Shown: positions 30,891 through 36,636 of the stretch, in pieces
Numbering within the stretch: the stretch's first letter is position 1
How the letters are laid out: every line of letters starts with the position of its first letter
DNA from: a virus
DNA length: 36,636 nt
IMG/VR virus record: IMGVR_UViG_3300036853_000216
Coordinates: 1 to 36,636 of that record
Strand: one strand, 5' to 3'
Position numbers and translations under genes: made by a program
The notes under the pieces: generated by a model
Told to the model about the DNA's origin: nothing
What the model saw: the letters and a program-made list of their open reading frames with translations, nothing else
Databases searched by the model: none

Positions 30891-31009
30891 TGTTTTTCCT
30901 TGGTTTGGGCTAAAAGTATCATAAATAAATAAGTCCATTTCGACCAACCACACCAGCCTACAAGGTAAGTAGTTCCAATTACTAATACGCAGTAATAAAT
31001 ATATTTCAT
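30887..31009 (-). CDS. Small membrane protein (40 aa)
   Basis: A 40-aa frame (MKYIYYCVLVIGTTYLVGWC) overlaps the upstream and downstream genes by 4 bp each (ATGA). The first 19 residues form one clear transmembrane helix; residues 23-35 may form a second. The tight coupling on both sides supports a real gene despite its size. Role unknown. Confidence 0.6.
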   Translation of the reverse strand: MKYIYYCVLVIGTTYLVGWCGWSKWTYLFMILLAQTKEKQ

Positions 31010-31320
31010 CGGAAATTCACCGGTCGCATTTCACCTAAGTTACGCTTAATTCCGTCCAAAACTTTTTGCCACGCATCGACAGTAATGTGCATGATTTGTG
31101 TTGCGCTTACTTCGTGATGACCAGTTTGCAGATATTTATCGATTCCTTTGATAGATGCGCTAATCATGTTATATAAAGCAATTTCCATGAAGTCATGAAT
31201 ACCACCGCGTTTGGCATGATCGAATTTTTCGATAAATTCTTTAAGGAATTGATGCGCATTTATTATTTCTTCTTGGGCTGTGATTTGGGTTGAGCCGTTT
31301 GCTTTGCTTAATTCATTCAT
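31006..31320 (-). CDS. Hypothetical helical protein (104 aa)
   Basis: The product (beginning MNELSKANGSTQITAQ) is helical and mixed-charge with no known motif. It overlaps the genes on both sides by a few bases, so it belongs to the leftward operon. No membrane segment is seen. Confidence 0.7.
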   Translation of the reverse strand: MNELSKANGSTQITAQEEIINAHQFLKEFIEKFDHAKRGGIHDFMEIALYNMISASIKGIDKYLQTGHHEVSATQIMHITVDAWQKVLDGIKRNLGEMRPVNFR

Positions 31321-31513
31321 CGGTTTTACCTTCTAAAATAATCTTTAATATTTCTCTACATCTTTTGATAGCAAGCATATATGACATACTCATATCACTG
31401 TTTTTTTCAGGGTCTTCCTTTAGAACGGCAACGGCTGCCTTCATGTCAAAATCAGTTAGTGAATTAAACATTTCTAAAATAGTTTTTTTATATTCAATTA
31501 TGTTGATTGCCAT
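31313..31513 (-). CDS. Hypothetical helical protein (66 aa)
   Basis: The start at 31513 (MAINIIEYKKTILEMF) has GAAGAAT upstream. Longer frames to 31636 lie inside the neighbour and are less likely. The product is helical, and overlaps the upstream gene by 20 bp. Function unknown. Confidence 0.6.
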   Translation of the reverse strand: MAINIIEYKKTILEMFNSLTDFDMKAAVAVLKEDPEKNSDMSMSYMLAIKRCREILKIILEGKTDE

Positions 31514-31775
31514 AATATTCTTCAATTTCCTCACGCACCGATAATCGAATAAGTTTGATTTTTCTACCACTTTCTTTTGCAATCTCTTTTGCAAGTGGTT
31601 TGAGTGATTCCATGCGTGCTTTGTCAGCGCATACAAAAGGCATGAAAACTATGTCACCCATTAGTTGGACTGTTTGACCAATAATTCCTTCGCCTTTTTC
31701 ATCGACGGAAACGAAGGCATAAACTTCATCAATGCGTTTTAATTGATTGGGATGGTTTAAATAAACTTTACTCAT
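31494..31775 (-). CDS. Hypothetical protein (93 aa)
   Basis: The product begins MSKVYLNHPNQLKRID, with an alternating-strand first half (VYAFVSVDEKGEGIIGQTVQ) and a basic helical end. It overlaps genes on both sides. No motif identifies it. Confidence 0.7.
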   Translation of the reverse strand: MSKVYLNHPNQLKRIDEVYAFVSVDEKGEGIIGQTVQLMGDIVFMPFVCADKARMESLKPLAKEIAKESGRKIKLIRLSVREEIEEYYGNQHN

Positions 31776-32169
31776 TTGGTAATTCCAATAAATTATTTTC
31801 TAAAAGATAAACAAGCATTTTTGCGCGGGCATTGGCTTCTGTTATCTCTTCCTCATAAAATTCATTTCCATATCTAACTAGCCAATGACAAATTCTATTA
31901 GCTGGTTCGCAATGTAAAAATATAGGTTTATGTTTTTTGATACACCATATACTTATGGGAAGCATTTCGCCAAGTTCCGCTGTGGTATAGGCAGCATAGT
32001 TATAAGCGCCAATTCCTTCACTATCTGGCTCAAAACTTTCTCTAAGTTTAATAAAATCAAAACCGGTTTTAATAATCGAAATCCAAATAAATAAACTATT
32101 TTGTTTTACCCCAAGCTCTTTTAATCGCTTGGATAATTCTAACGAACAAACTTGGTTTTCTAGGTTCAC
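31768..32169 (-). CDS. Phage hypothetical protein (133 aa), GTG start
   Basis: The start codon is GTG at 32169, with AAGGGG 11 nt upstream. The N-terminal NQVCSLELSKRLKELGVKQ and the later AYTTAELGEMLP and ANARAKMLVYLLE are a pattern I know from a widespread phage protein of unknown function. The beginning overlaps the zinc-finger gene by 74 bp. Confidence 0.78.
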   Translation of the reverse strand: MNLENQVCSLELSKRLKELGVKQNSLFIWISIIKTGFDFIKLRESFEPDSEGIGAYNYAAYTTAELGEMLPISIWCIKKHKPIFLHCEPANRICHWLVRYGNEFYEEEITEANARAKMLVYLLENNLLELPNE

Positions 32170-32308
32170 GTTTTAAGCACCCCTTATTTTGGCAAACAAC
32201 ACAATCAAAATAAATTTCATCTTGATTTTCATCGTACTCAATCCTTAATTTCGTTCTTATTTCGCAAAAGCTCATGCAAAACGGACAAATTATTTCAAGC
32301 ACTTTCAT
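32096..32308 (-). CDS. Zinc-finger-like protein (70 aa)
   Basis: The ATG overlaps the nuclease stop (ATGA). Cys8-x2-Cys11, Cys15, and a second CVVC near residue 37 with a nearby Cys form a likely zinc site. The C-terminus (FVRIIQAIKRAWGKTK) is a basic amphipathic helix. It overlaps the next gene by 74 bp in another frame. Function unknown. Confidence 0.65.
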   Translation of the reverse strand: MKVLEIICPFCMSFCEIRTKLRIEYDENQDEIYFDCVVCQNKGCLKREPRKPSLFVRIIQAIKRAWGKTK

Positions 32309-32958
32309 TTGTGACAAACCTTATTAAATTTACACATCTTGCATTGATACCAAAGTGGTGAGCCATTTATCTTTGGAGGTGCCACTTGCGCATTTGAAAT
32401 CATCAACGCTTTTTGTTGAAGCTTTTCATAATATGGCGCATCAAATATAACTAATTCGTCGCACAAGTCGCTTGTATCTTTGTTTAATACTAAGATATGT
32501 GCTTGATGAATGCCGCTCATTCCCATATACGATTGTAATTGCGCATAATACTGTGGATTCCACGTTCGTAAACCTTTTTTTACGAAAATAAGATAACTTG
32601 CATCTTTGGCGGTTTTTATTTCGATGATGGCAAACGGTTTGCCGTTTTTCATCCAGATTGAATCAACATGGCCTTTGAAGTAGGGCATATCTTTTGCTTC
32701 AAATTGGTTTTGTGGCTGTTCGATTTCAATGCCTGCTTCCTGCAACCAATTTAAAATTGTCCCTTCCAAGACGCGCCCAATTATCCACGTGCGGCGTATT
32801 TTGGTTGGCACCTCTGTTGCTTGTACGCCTTTAAATTCATACCAGATCTGTCTTAAGCAATCCGATCCAATTAATGACGCTCCAATGTAGTCGCGGGTTT
32901 GTCTATCATCCCGCGACTGGATTTTTTCTATTTTTTTACTTAACAGATTTTTACTCAT
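32305..32958 (-). CDS. Cas4-like PD-(D/E)XK exonuclease with Fe-S cysteines
   Basis: The 217-aa protein has the RecB-type nuclease motifs GHVD (Asp99), IIEIKT (Glu113, Lys115) and YYAQLQSY (Gln140 region). Cys34 together with Cys206, Cys209 and Cys215 gives the four-cysteine pattern of Cas4/AddB-type iron-sulphur clusters. It probably resects DNA ends 5' to 3' for annealing by the neighbouring Sak4-like ATPase, a phage recombination module. No Cas1 or CRISPR array is present. Confidence 0.8.
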   Translation of the reverse strand: MSKNLLSKKIEKIQSRDDRQTRDYIGASLIGSDCLRQIWYEFKGVQATEVPTKIRRTWIIGRVLEGTILNWLQEAGIEIEQPQNQFEAKDMPYFKGHVDSIWMKNGKPFAIIEIKTAKDASYLIFVKKGLRTWNPQYYAQLQSYMGMSGIHQAHILVLNKDTSDLCDELVIFDAPYYEKLQQKALMISNAQVAPPKINGSPLWYQCKMCKFNKVCHK

Positions 32959-32970
32959 GATTTACTCATT

Positions 32971-33513
32971 TTAGAATGGGACGTCATCGAAATTTTCTAC
33001 CGTTTGATTGCTTGCCATGTTTTTAATAGAAGATTTCGCAATGACCGGCAAACCTATTCCGGTTTCGCATTTAAAATCTTTTGATGTATGCACTTCAGCG
33101 ACCCAATTGTATTGTTTGCCTTTGTCATTCATCTCTGTTTCACGGATTTTAATGCCTGCAATTTTTCCCAAAAACATCGCCAAGTCTTGGTCACTCGGTG
33201 GGTTGTTATGTTTTGGTTTCAAGTTGAATAATTGATAGAGTAACTTCAACATGTTTAACGCACGATGACGTGTCTTTGCGTCGCCATCGTATACTTTTAA
33301 TTTTTGCTGCACTTTCTGGCCTCTGAAATCGCCATCTTGTAATTCCCATTCAATATTCAGATATTTAGAACCTGAATCTTTGTACTCTTGGTTTGTGAAG
33401 CTCCCGATTTTAGCGAGCGCCTTTGTTCCATCAGGTATTTGCATGAATGATTTTGCAAACGCATCTTCTGCTTTACCGGTTACTTCTCCAACTTCTGATT
33501 CCCAAAAACTCAT
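32971..33513 (-). CDS. SSB-like protein (DUF669-type)
   Basis: The 180-aa product has a body consistent with an OB fold, with a start like that of DUF669 proteins (MSFWESEVGEVTGKAEDAF). It ends in FDDVPF, the acidic-hydrophobic tail by which SSB proteins recruit partners. It would coat single-stranded DNA for the exonuclease and recombinase encoded on either side. The gene is spaced 2 bp from the Sak4 gene stop. Confidence 0.72.
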   Translation of the reverse strand: MSFWESEVGEVTGKAEDAFAKSFMQIPDGTKALAKIGSFTNQEYKDSGSKYLNIEWELQDGDFRGQKVQQKLKVYDGDAKTRHRALNMLKLLYQLFNLKPKHNNPPSDQDLAMFLGKIAGIKIRETEMNDKGKQYNWVAEVHTSKDFKCETGIGLPVIAKSSIKNMASNQTVENFDDVPF

Positions 33514-33515
33514 AA

Positions 33516-34181
33516 TTAAGCTCCTACATTAAAGTAATTTTCAACAGTGTTTTTTACGGTGATTAAATCGTTTGGTATAAATTGATCTTCAAACATATCA
33601 ATCGGTGACTTCGCCATGTATTGGTCATCACGTTGTGTCTGAAATTTATATTCGCCATCAATGACGCGAGAATGCAAAATCGTCGTGAATAATCCTTCGA
33701 TTGTGATTTTTTCATCGAGTAATTTTCCAATGGTTTTGCATTTTGAGAAACCGGATGCGTCAACATCACTGTGAGACAAAATAAATGTCGAGAGTGACGC
33801 GCGCGCGGTCATACATGCGTTAATCGTGGTCCAACCGTGATTGGCAATTTCTGAAAATTTATCAAATCCCCTCTCAGAAACACGACGCATAAATTCATAC
33901 GCTAAAATATATTGCCAATCATCCACAACAAGCGTTGTAATTTCGGGGCGCTCTTTGCTGACCATTTCAATACATTTCACAATATGATCCCAATTATCAC
34001 TTGCAAAATAATTCCCTTGTTTATTTTGTTTATTGCAAGGTTGATAACTCTTTTTAAACGATTTAAACGGTAATGGTTTGTCTAATACATTAATAATAAA
34101 AGTTGTTTTTGGATCTAAAGTTCGCAGGGAAGTGGATTTACCACTCCCTGACTGACCGATAATCAATACTGTGTTACTCAT
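33516..34181 (-). CDS. Sak4-like RecA-core ATPase (recombination)
   Basis: The 221-aa protein is a single RecA-type ATPase domain: Walker A GQSGSGKST (9-17) and Walker B VVDDWQ (85-90). Such short RecA-like proteins next to SSB and exonuclease genes are Sak4 single-strand annealing proteins in phages. It would anneal and pair phage DNA ends. It follows the 142-aa gene without a gap. It has no partner for DNA import or packaging, which supports recombination as its role. Confidence 0.8.
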   Translation of the reverse strand: MSNTVLIIGQSGSGKSTSLRTLDPKTTFIINVLDKPLPFKSFKKSYQPCNKQNKQGNYFASDNWDHIVKCIEMVSKERPEITTLVVDDWQYILAYEFMRRVSERGFDKFSEIANHGWTTINACMTARASLSTFILSHSDVDASGFSKCKTIGKLLDEKITIEGLFTTILHSRVIDGEYKFQTQRDDQYMAKSPIDMFEDQFIPNDLITVKNTVENYFNVGA

Positions 34182-34610
34182 TTAGCATCTCTCCTTGATT
34201 GTGACGCTTGCCTTACCTGGCTTTTTGTCGATTAATTCCACCAATGCTGCCTTCACTTTCTTAGGCGCATCTTCTAAATACTTATCGCATAATCTTTTAT
34301 CGACAGAATAGGCGATAGATTCTTTAATCGGGTTAAATTGATCTGGAATCGAAAGACTGCCTGATTCATACAATTTTTTATTGAGTGAATAAACAAAAGG
34401 TGTTTTAATCTCTACTTTCCAAGTTTCATACTCGTATGAGCGTTGGCCTTCGTGAGAGTGACCCATCGCTAGTATAATGGAATCGGTTAATTCTTCTTTT
34501 CTTAAAGACAGTCTCGCTAACTGCTTATTAACCTTTTCCAATTCTTTAATGTTATCCGCTAACCCGTGTTCGAATTTAATTGCGTTATTCATATCTTCAA
34601 AGCTTTGCAT
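34182..34610 (-). CDS. Early hypothetical protein (142 aa) upstream of Sak4
   Basis: The N-terminal half is a coiled coil (DNIKELEKVNKQLARLSLRK); the C-terminal half (FVYSLNKKLYES, later KPGKASVTIKE) is a pattern I associate with phage proteins encoded just before annealing ATPases. It is the first gene of the leftward operon, 46 bp downstream of the -10 of the Cro-controlled promoter. Ribosome site AGAGGT. Function unknown. Confidence 0.72.
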   Translation of the reverse strand: MQSFEDMNNAIKFEHGLADNIKELEKVNKQLARLSLRKEELTDSIILAMGHSHEGQRSYEYETWKVEIKTPFVYSLNKKLYESGSLSIPDQFNPIKESIAYSVDKRLCDKYLEDAPKKVKAALVELIDKKPGKASVTIKERC

Positions 34611-34656
34611 ATTTACCTCTTTAGTTTATGTACTGCGTCGGTAGTGACGTAAGGCT

Positions 34657-34685
34657 AGAATATTACAAGTCTTGTAATTTGTCAA
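34657..34685 (-). promoter_or_regulatory. Leftward early promoter with palindromic operator
   Basis: On the minus strand the promoter reads -35 TTGACA (34685-34680), a 17-bp spacer and -10 TATTCT (34662-34657). The spacer is almost filled by the perfect palindrome ATTACAAGTCTTGTAAT (34662-34678). This is the place where Cro or CI would bind to block transcription of the recombination operon. Confidence 0.72.
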
Positions 34686-34700
34686 CACTTGTAATAAAAT
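34672..34700 (+). promoter_or_regulatory. Rightward cro promoter with operator in its spacer
   Basis: The promoter has -35 TTGTAA (34672-34677), a 17-bp spacer and -10 TAAAAT (34695-34700). The spacer includes TCAACACTTGTAA (34682-34694), also present at 2567-2579. Its -35 overlaps the palindrome of the divergent leftward promoter, so one bound protein could affect both. Confidence 0.65.
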
Positions 34701-34728
34701 ATTTTTACGATTAAGGAGGAAGTAGCAA

Positions 34729-34905
34729 ATGAAACCTAAAGATGTGAAAAATTACTATGGATCTCAGTATCGATTCCATAAAATAACGGGCATGTCGGCG
34801 GCCACGCTCGGCAATTGGCTAAAGTGGGGGTATGTGCCGGAAGACGCCCAATATAAATTGGAACGAATTACAAAAGGCGAGCTTAAAACGCAATGGACTA
34901 AATAA
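34729..34905 (+). CDS. cro: Cro-like DNA-binding regulator (58 aa)
   Basis: The 58-aa protein (MKPKDVKNYYGSQYRFHKITGMSAATLGNWLKW in two parts) has the small HTH fold of P22-type Cro: MSAATLGNW is the recognition helix region, and the tail YKLERITKGELK matches the end of P22 Cro. AAGGAGGA is a strong ribosome site. The gene is the first rightward gene from the divergent promoter region with palindromic operators. No CI-like partner is seen on the other side, so the switch may be lytic only, or the repressor is of an unknown kind. Confidence 0.85.
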   Translation: MKPKDVKNYYGSQYRFHKITGMSAATLGNWLKWGYVPEDAQYKLERITKGELKTQWTK

Positions 34906-35069
34906 TGAATGAGTTAATAAAAGCAATTGAAGAAATGTGTTTGGCAGTCGATGAATTTGCAAAAGAACACATTACGCCAAATACACCATTATTTAATTTA
35001 CAACAAGATATGATTGCCAACGTTAAACGCTATAGGGAAAAAAAGGAAGTGAGTCGTGAAGAGAATTGA
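34905..35069 (+). CDS. Small helical protein (54 aa) downstream of cro
   Basis: The ATG overlaps the cro stop (TAATG). The product (MNELIKAIEEMCLAVDEFAK) is a helical, acidic-then-basic small protein. Its end overlaps the next gene by 14 bp. It is not a repressor by any visible motif. Function unknown. Confidence 0.65.
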   Translation: MNELIKAIEEMCLAVDEFAKEHITPNTPLFNLQQDMIANVKRYREKKEVSREEN

Positions 35070-35286
35070 TATTTGCTCCCACTGTGGAAGTCAATGTTAT
35101 TGCGTTGAATGTGAAAAAGGAAAATTTAATCGTCCATTAGTTGTTAAGTATTTTAATCAAGAAATGCCAATCATTGTGCATCGTTGCGAAGGTTGTAATA
35201 CTGAATTGTTTCGATCGATGACTTATGAGCAAAAAACGTTGTACCGAAATTATTGTTTAATGTGTGATGAATTAAAGGGAAAATGA
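35056..35286 (+). CDS. Zinc-ribbon protein (76 aa), GTG start
   Basis: The GTG at 35056 is used because AAGGAAG lies upstream and no better start exists. Cys8-x2-Cys11, Cys16, Cys19, later Cys44-x2-Cys47, and Cys67/Cys70 give several CxxC-type pairs. This suggests two zinc ribbons. The function in the early unit is unknown. Confidence 0.7.
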   Translation: MKRIDICSHCGSQCYCVECEKGKFNRPLVVKYFNQEMPIIVHRCEGCNTELFRSMTYEQKTLYRNYCLMCDELKGK

Positions 35287-35618
35287 TGATGGTTGATGAG
35301 AGCAAAAAAGAATTGGCATTTATCGAATTGAAATCTGCAATCGTAAAATTAATGTTTGATTTTACAGATAAGTATTCTGCGAAAGGTGAAAATTGTATTT
35401 ATCCTTATGCAGGTGAGGTTTTAGTGGATGTATTAGTCACATGTTTATCTGAAGCAGAATATGTAATTGTAAGTGCTCCACGATTTACTTCAAAACAAAT
35501 CGATCATATCTGCTATCAAATAGGCGATTGGTATTTGATGATGAAGCCGTTATTGGAAGGACAGCATAATCTAGGGTATATGAAAGAAAAACTTAAAATT
35601 ATGATTTGCGGAGAATAA
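35283..35618 (+). CDS. Hypothetical early protein (111 aa)
   Basis: It starts at one of three in-frame ATGs at 35283-35291; AAAGGG precedes them and the first overlaps the previous stop. The product (VDESKKELAFIELKSAIVK) is helical with no recognised motif. It is part of the cro-side unit. Confidence 0.65.
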   Translation: MMMVDESKKELAFIELKSAIVKLMFDFTDKYSAKGENCIYPYAGEVLVDVLVTCLSEAEYVIVSAPRFTSKQIDHICYQIGDWYLMMKPLLEGQHNLGYMKEKLKIMICGE

Positions 35619-35620
35619 CA

Positions 35621-36004
35621 ATGGATACCGTTTTAGATGTTAGTTTGAGATCTTATCAATTAAGTGCAAAGCTCAGTAAAAAATTGCTAATCTCACAATT
35701 ACTTTTGTTAGTTTTTAATATCACAATTCTTTTCTTTGATTATTATTTATTTATGACAACACCATCTAAATTGACGAGTGTTTCGTTTGGTGCGATGTTA
35801 GTCACTTGCCTTTGGACGATTGTTTGGTCTTTACAAACTTGGTCCGAATGGCGCGGGGATTTATCGAATATTGAATTTATAATACAACTTAAAGAGCAAA
35901 CATTAGCATCCCAGGAAATGGAAAGTTTCTTACAAGCAAAAAATGAATATGAAAGATTAATTAAAACGCTTAAGGAAAAGCAAACTCATGAGCAAAGAAT
36001 ATGA
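35621..36004 (+). CDS. Two-helix membrane protein with coiled-coil tail (127 aa)
   Basis: The start at 35621 (MDTVLDVSLRSYQLSAK) is preceded by GGAG. Two transmembrane helices are seen at about 23-47 (LISQLLLLVFNITILFFDYY) and 56-77, followed by a coiled coil (about 85-120). It lies in the early unit, not next to the lysozyme. It could be a membrane-anchored regulator, an exclusion protein or a holin-like protein; none is proven. Confidence 0.65.
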   Translation: MDTVLDVSLRSYQLSAKLSKKLLISQLLLLVFNITILFFDYYLFMTTPSKLTSVSFGAMLVTCLWTIVWSLQTWSEWRGDLSNIEFIIQLKEQTLASQEMESFLQAKNEYERLIKTLKEKQTHEQRI

Positions 36005-36197
36005 CACCGTAATAGAAGCCAGACGCACCATGAAAGCCCACATTCAATTTTTAGAGGCTCTCTTAAAACATCTCAAAGGTCACGATAAAAACCTGCGCAC
36101 CAAAGCCGTCATAACGGCTTGGTGTTTGCATCGCTACTTTACTAACTCTCTCATGAAAGAAGTTGAAGCCGTTCTTAGAGAGGAGTTAGCGTCATGA
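35988..36197 (+). CDS. Small helical protein (69 aa)
   Basis: AAGGAAAAG lies upstream, and the ATG overlaps the membrane gene's end by 17 bp. The product is basic and helical (RRTMKAHIQFLEALLKHLKG). It overlaps the next gene by 4 bp (ATGA). No motif is recognised. Confidence 0.6.
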   Translation: MSKEYDTVIEARRTMKAHIQFLEALLKHLKGHDKNLRTKAVITAWCLHRYFTNSLMKEVEAVLREELAS

Positions 36198-36325
36198 TCT
36201 ATCAATTGAAACGCTGGTATCGCATTTGGCGTTGCCAGCTATTCCACACCCAAAAAGACCATCTCTACAATAAAAGATTTATCGGATGCCGCGAATGCGA
36301 CGTTTGGCGTCTAGTGCAGCACTGA
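36194..36325 (+). CDS. Small Cys- and Trp-rich basic protein (43 aa)
   Basis: The 43-aa frame is coupled to the preceding gene by ATGA. It has Trp/Arg-rich halves (RWYRIWRCQLF; GCRECDVWRL) with Cys14, Cys32 and Cys35, a possible metal site. The function is unknown. Confidence 0.5.
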   Translation: MIYQLKRWYRIWRCQLFHTQKDHLYNKRFIGCRECDVWRLVQH

Positions 36326-36375
36326 AATTTGCGATAAGATAAAACCAATTTAAGGACAAAGACTTAGGGGTATGA

Positions 36376-36537
36376 ATGGAAATTGACCTATATGCTAAAG
36401 CTGTCTCACTTTTGGAGGGAGTTGCCAACTCTCTACATGAGCGTGACCCAAAATGTTTAATTTGCTTTAGCACGAATGAAGTGCAAGTCGTAGAGCAATG
36501 GTTAAAAGAATTTGTTAACGAAACAAAAGGCTCTTAG
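36376..36537 (+). CDS. Hypothetical protein (53 aa) spanning the contig junction
   Basis: The ATG at 36376 follows AGGGG; the frame ends at the TAG at 36535-36537, which equals position 26-28 of the window. The product (MEIDLYAKAVSLLEGVANSL) is helical. The stop lies in the left arm of the strong terminator that follows, so this gene closes the cro-side unit. Function unknown. Confidence 0.6.
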   Translation: MEIDLYAKAVSLLEGVANSLHERDPKCLICFSTNEVQVVEQWLKEFVNETKGS

Positions 36538-36636
36538 GGACAATCCAAGAGCCTTTTTATTTTTGCTATTTAAAACGGAGATCTGATGAAAAGATACATG
36601 TTCATTGTATCAACAGCTTAGTAAGCTGTAAATGGG
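36510..36636. repeat. Terminal direct repeat (circular contig overlap), right copy
   Basis: This is the exact right-hand copy of bases 1-127. Removing it closes the circle at about 36,509 bp. The gene from 36376 and the terminator cross the junction without a break, which shows the join is natural. Confidence 0.95.
36525..36559 (+). terminator. Rho-independent terminator (right copy)
   Basis: This is the same 11-bp stem and T-rich tail described at position 16, seen in the repeated right end. In the circular genome there is only one copy. Confidence 0.85.

Noticed and set aside
32305-32958. CRISPR-associated Cas4
   Set aside because: No repeat-spacer array and no Cas1 or Cas2 are present. 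The context is a phage recombination operon, so it is called a Cas4-like exonuclease only.
1-36636. An integrase, attachment site or CI repressor for lysogeny
   Set aside because: I scanned all frames listed and the small ones I found and saw no tyrosine or serine recombinase motif, and no HTH repressor other than the Cro-like gene.

Overview
The window is a complete circular double-stranded DNA phage genome, or a circular phage-plasmid form. Its last 127 bases repeat its first 127 exactly, so the unit genome is about 36,509 bp and the ends were cut at an arbitrary point. The gene order from small terminase onward (small terminase, large terminase, portal, scaffold, coat, gp4-like adaptor, gp10-like plug, ejection proteins) follows the P22 head module, so the virion is probably a short-tailed podovirus. 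The sequence is AT-rich. The lysozyme, recombination and Cro genes fit a gammaproteobacterial host, but nothing in the sequence identifies the host. I see no integrase, no CI-type repressor with an HTH, no partition genes, no DNA polymerase and no tRNA gene.

Layout. (A) The early rightward unit starts at a Cro-like gene (34729) and runs through small genes across the contig junction to a lambda-O-like initiator (345-1181), which carries a likely origin with DnaA boxes, and a cold-shock protein (1412-1612). (B) A short leftward cassette of three small genes (2526 down to 1609) converges on it. (C) The rightward late unit covers packaging and head genes (2918-10128), tail hub and ejection proteins (10464-16773), tail fibre and adhesin-like proteins (17160-24344), a terminator, lysozyme and a VRR-NUC nuclease. 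A leftward C5 cytosine methyltransferase converges on the nuclease. (D) An accessory stretch (26078-27939) holds a DUF1640-like protein, a 440-bp non-coding region rich in hairpins, a secreted protein and small cysteine-rich proteins. (E) A 6.6-kb leftward operon (34610 down to 28032) encodes a Sak4-like recombination ATPase, an SSB-like protein, a Cas4-like exonuclease, many small genes and an SF2 helicase with a zinc-finger cluster.

How it works together. The divergent promoters between units A and E carry a 17-bp palindrome and a TCAACACTTGTAA element inside their -35/-10 spacers. The same 13-mer lies in the spacer of the promoter for cassette B. The Cro-like protein is therefore a good candidate to control at least three early promoters. 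The coat gene has its own sigma70-like promoter with upstream direct repeats.

The points most worth following up are the shared promoter-spacer operators, the structured non-coding region with a tRNA-like end at 26600-26769, the beta-domain shared between the gp4-like adaptor and the collar protein, the paired tail proteins with a common N-terminus, and the nuclease-methyltransferase pair.
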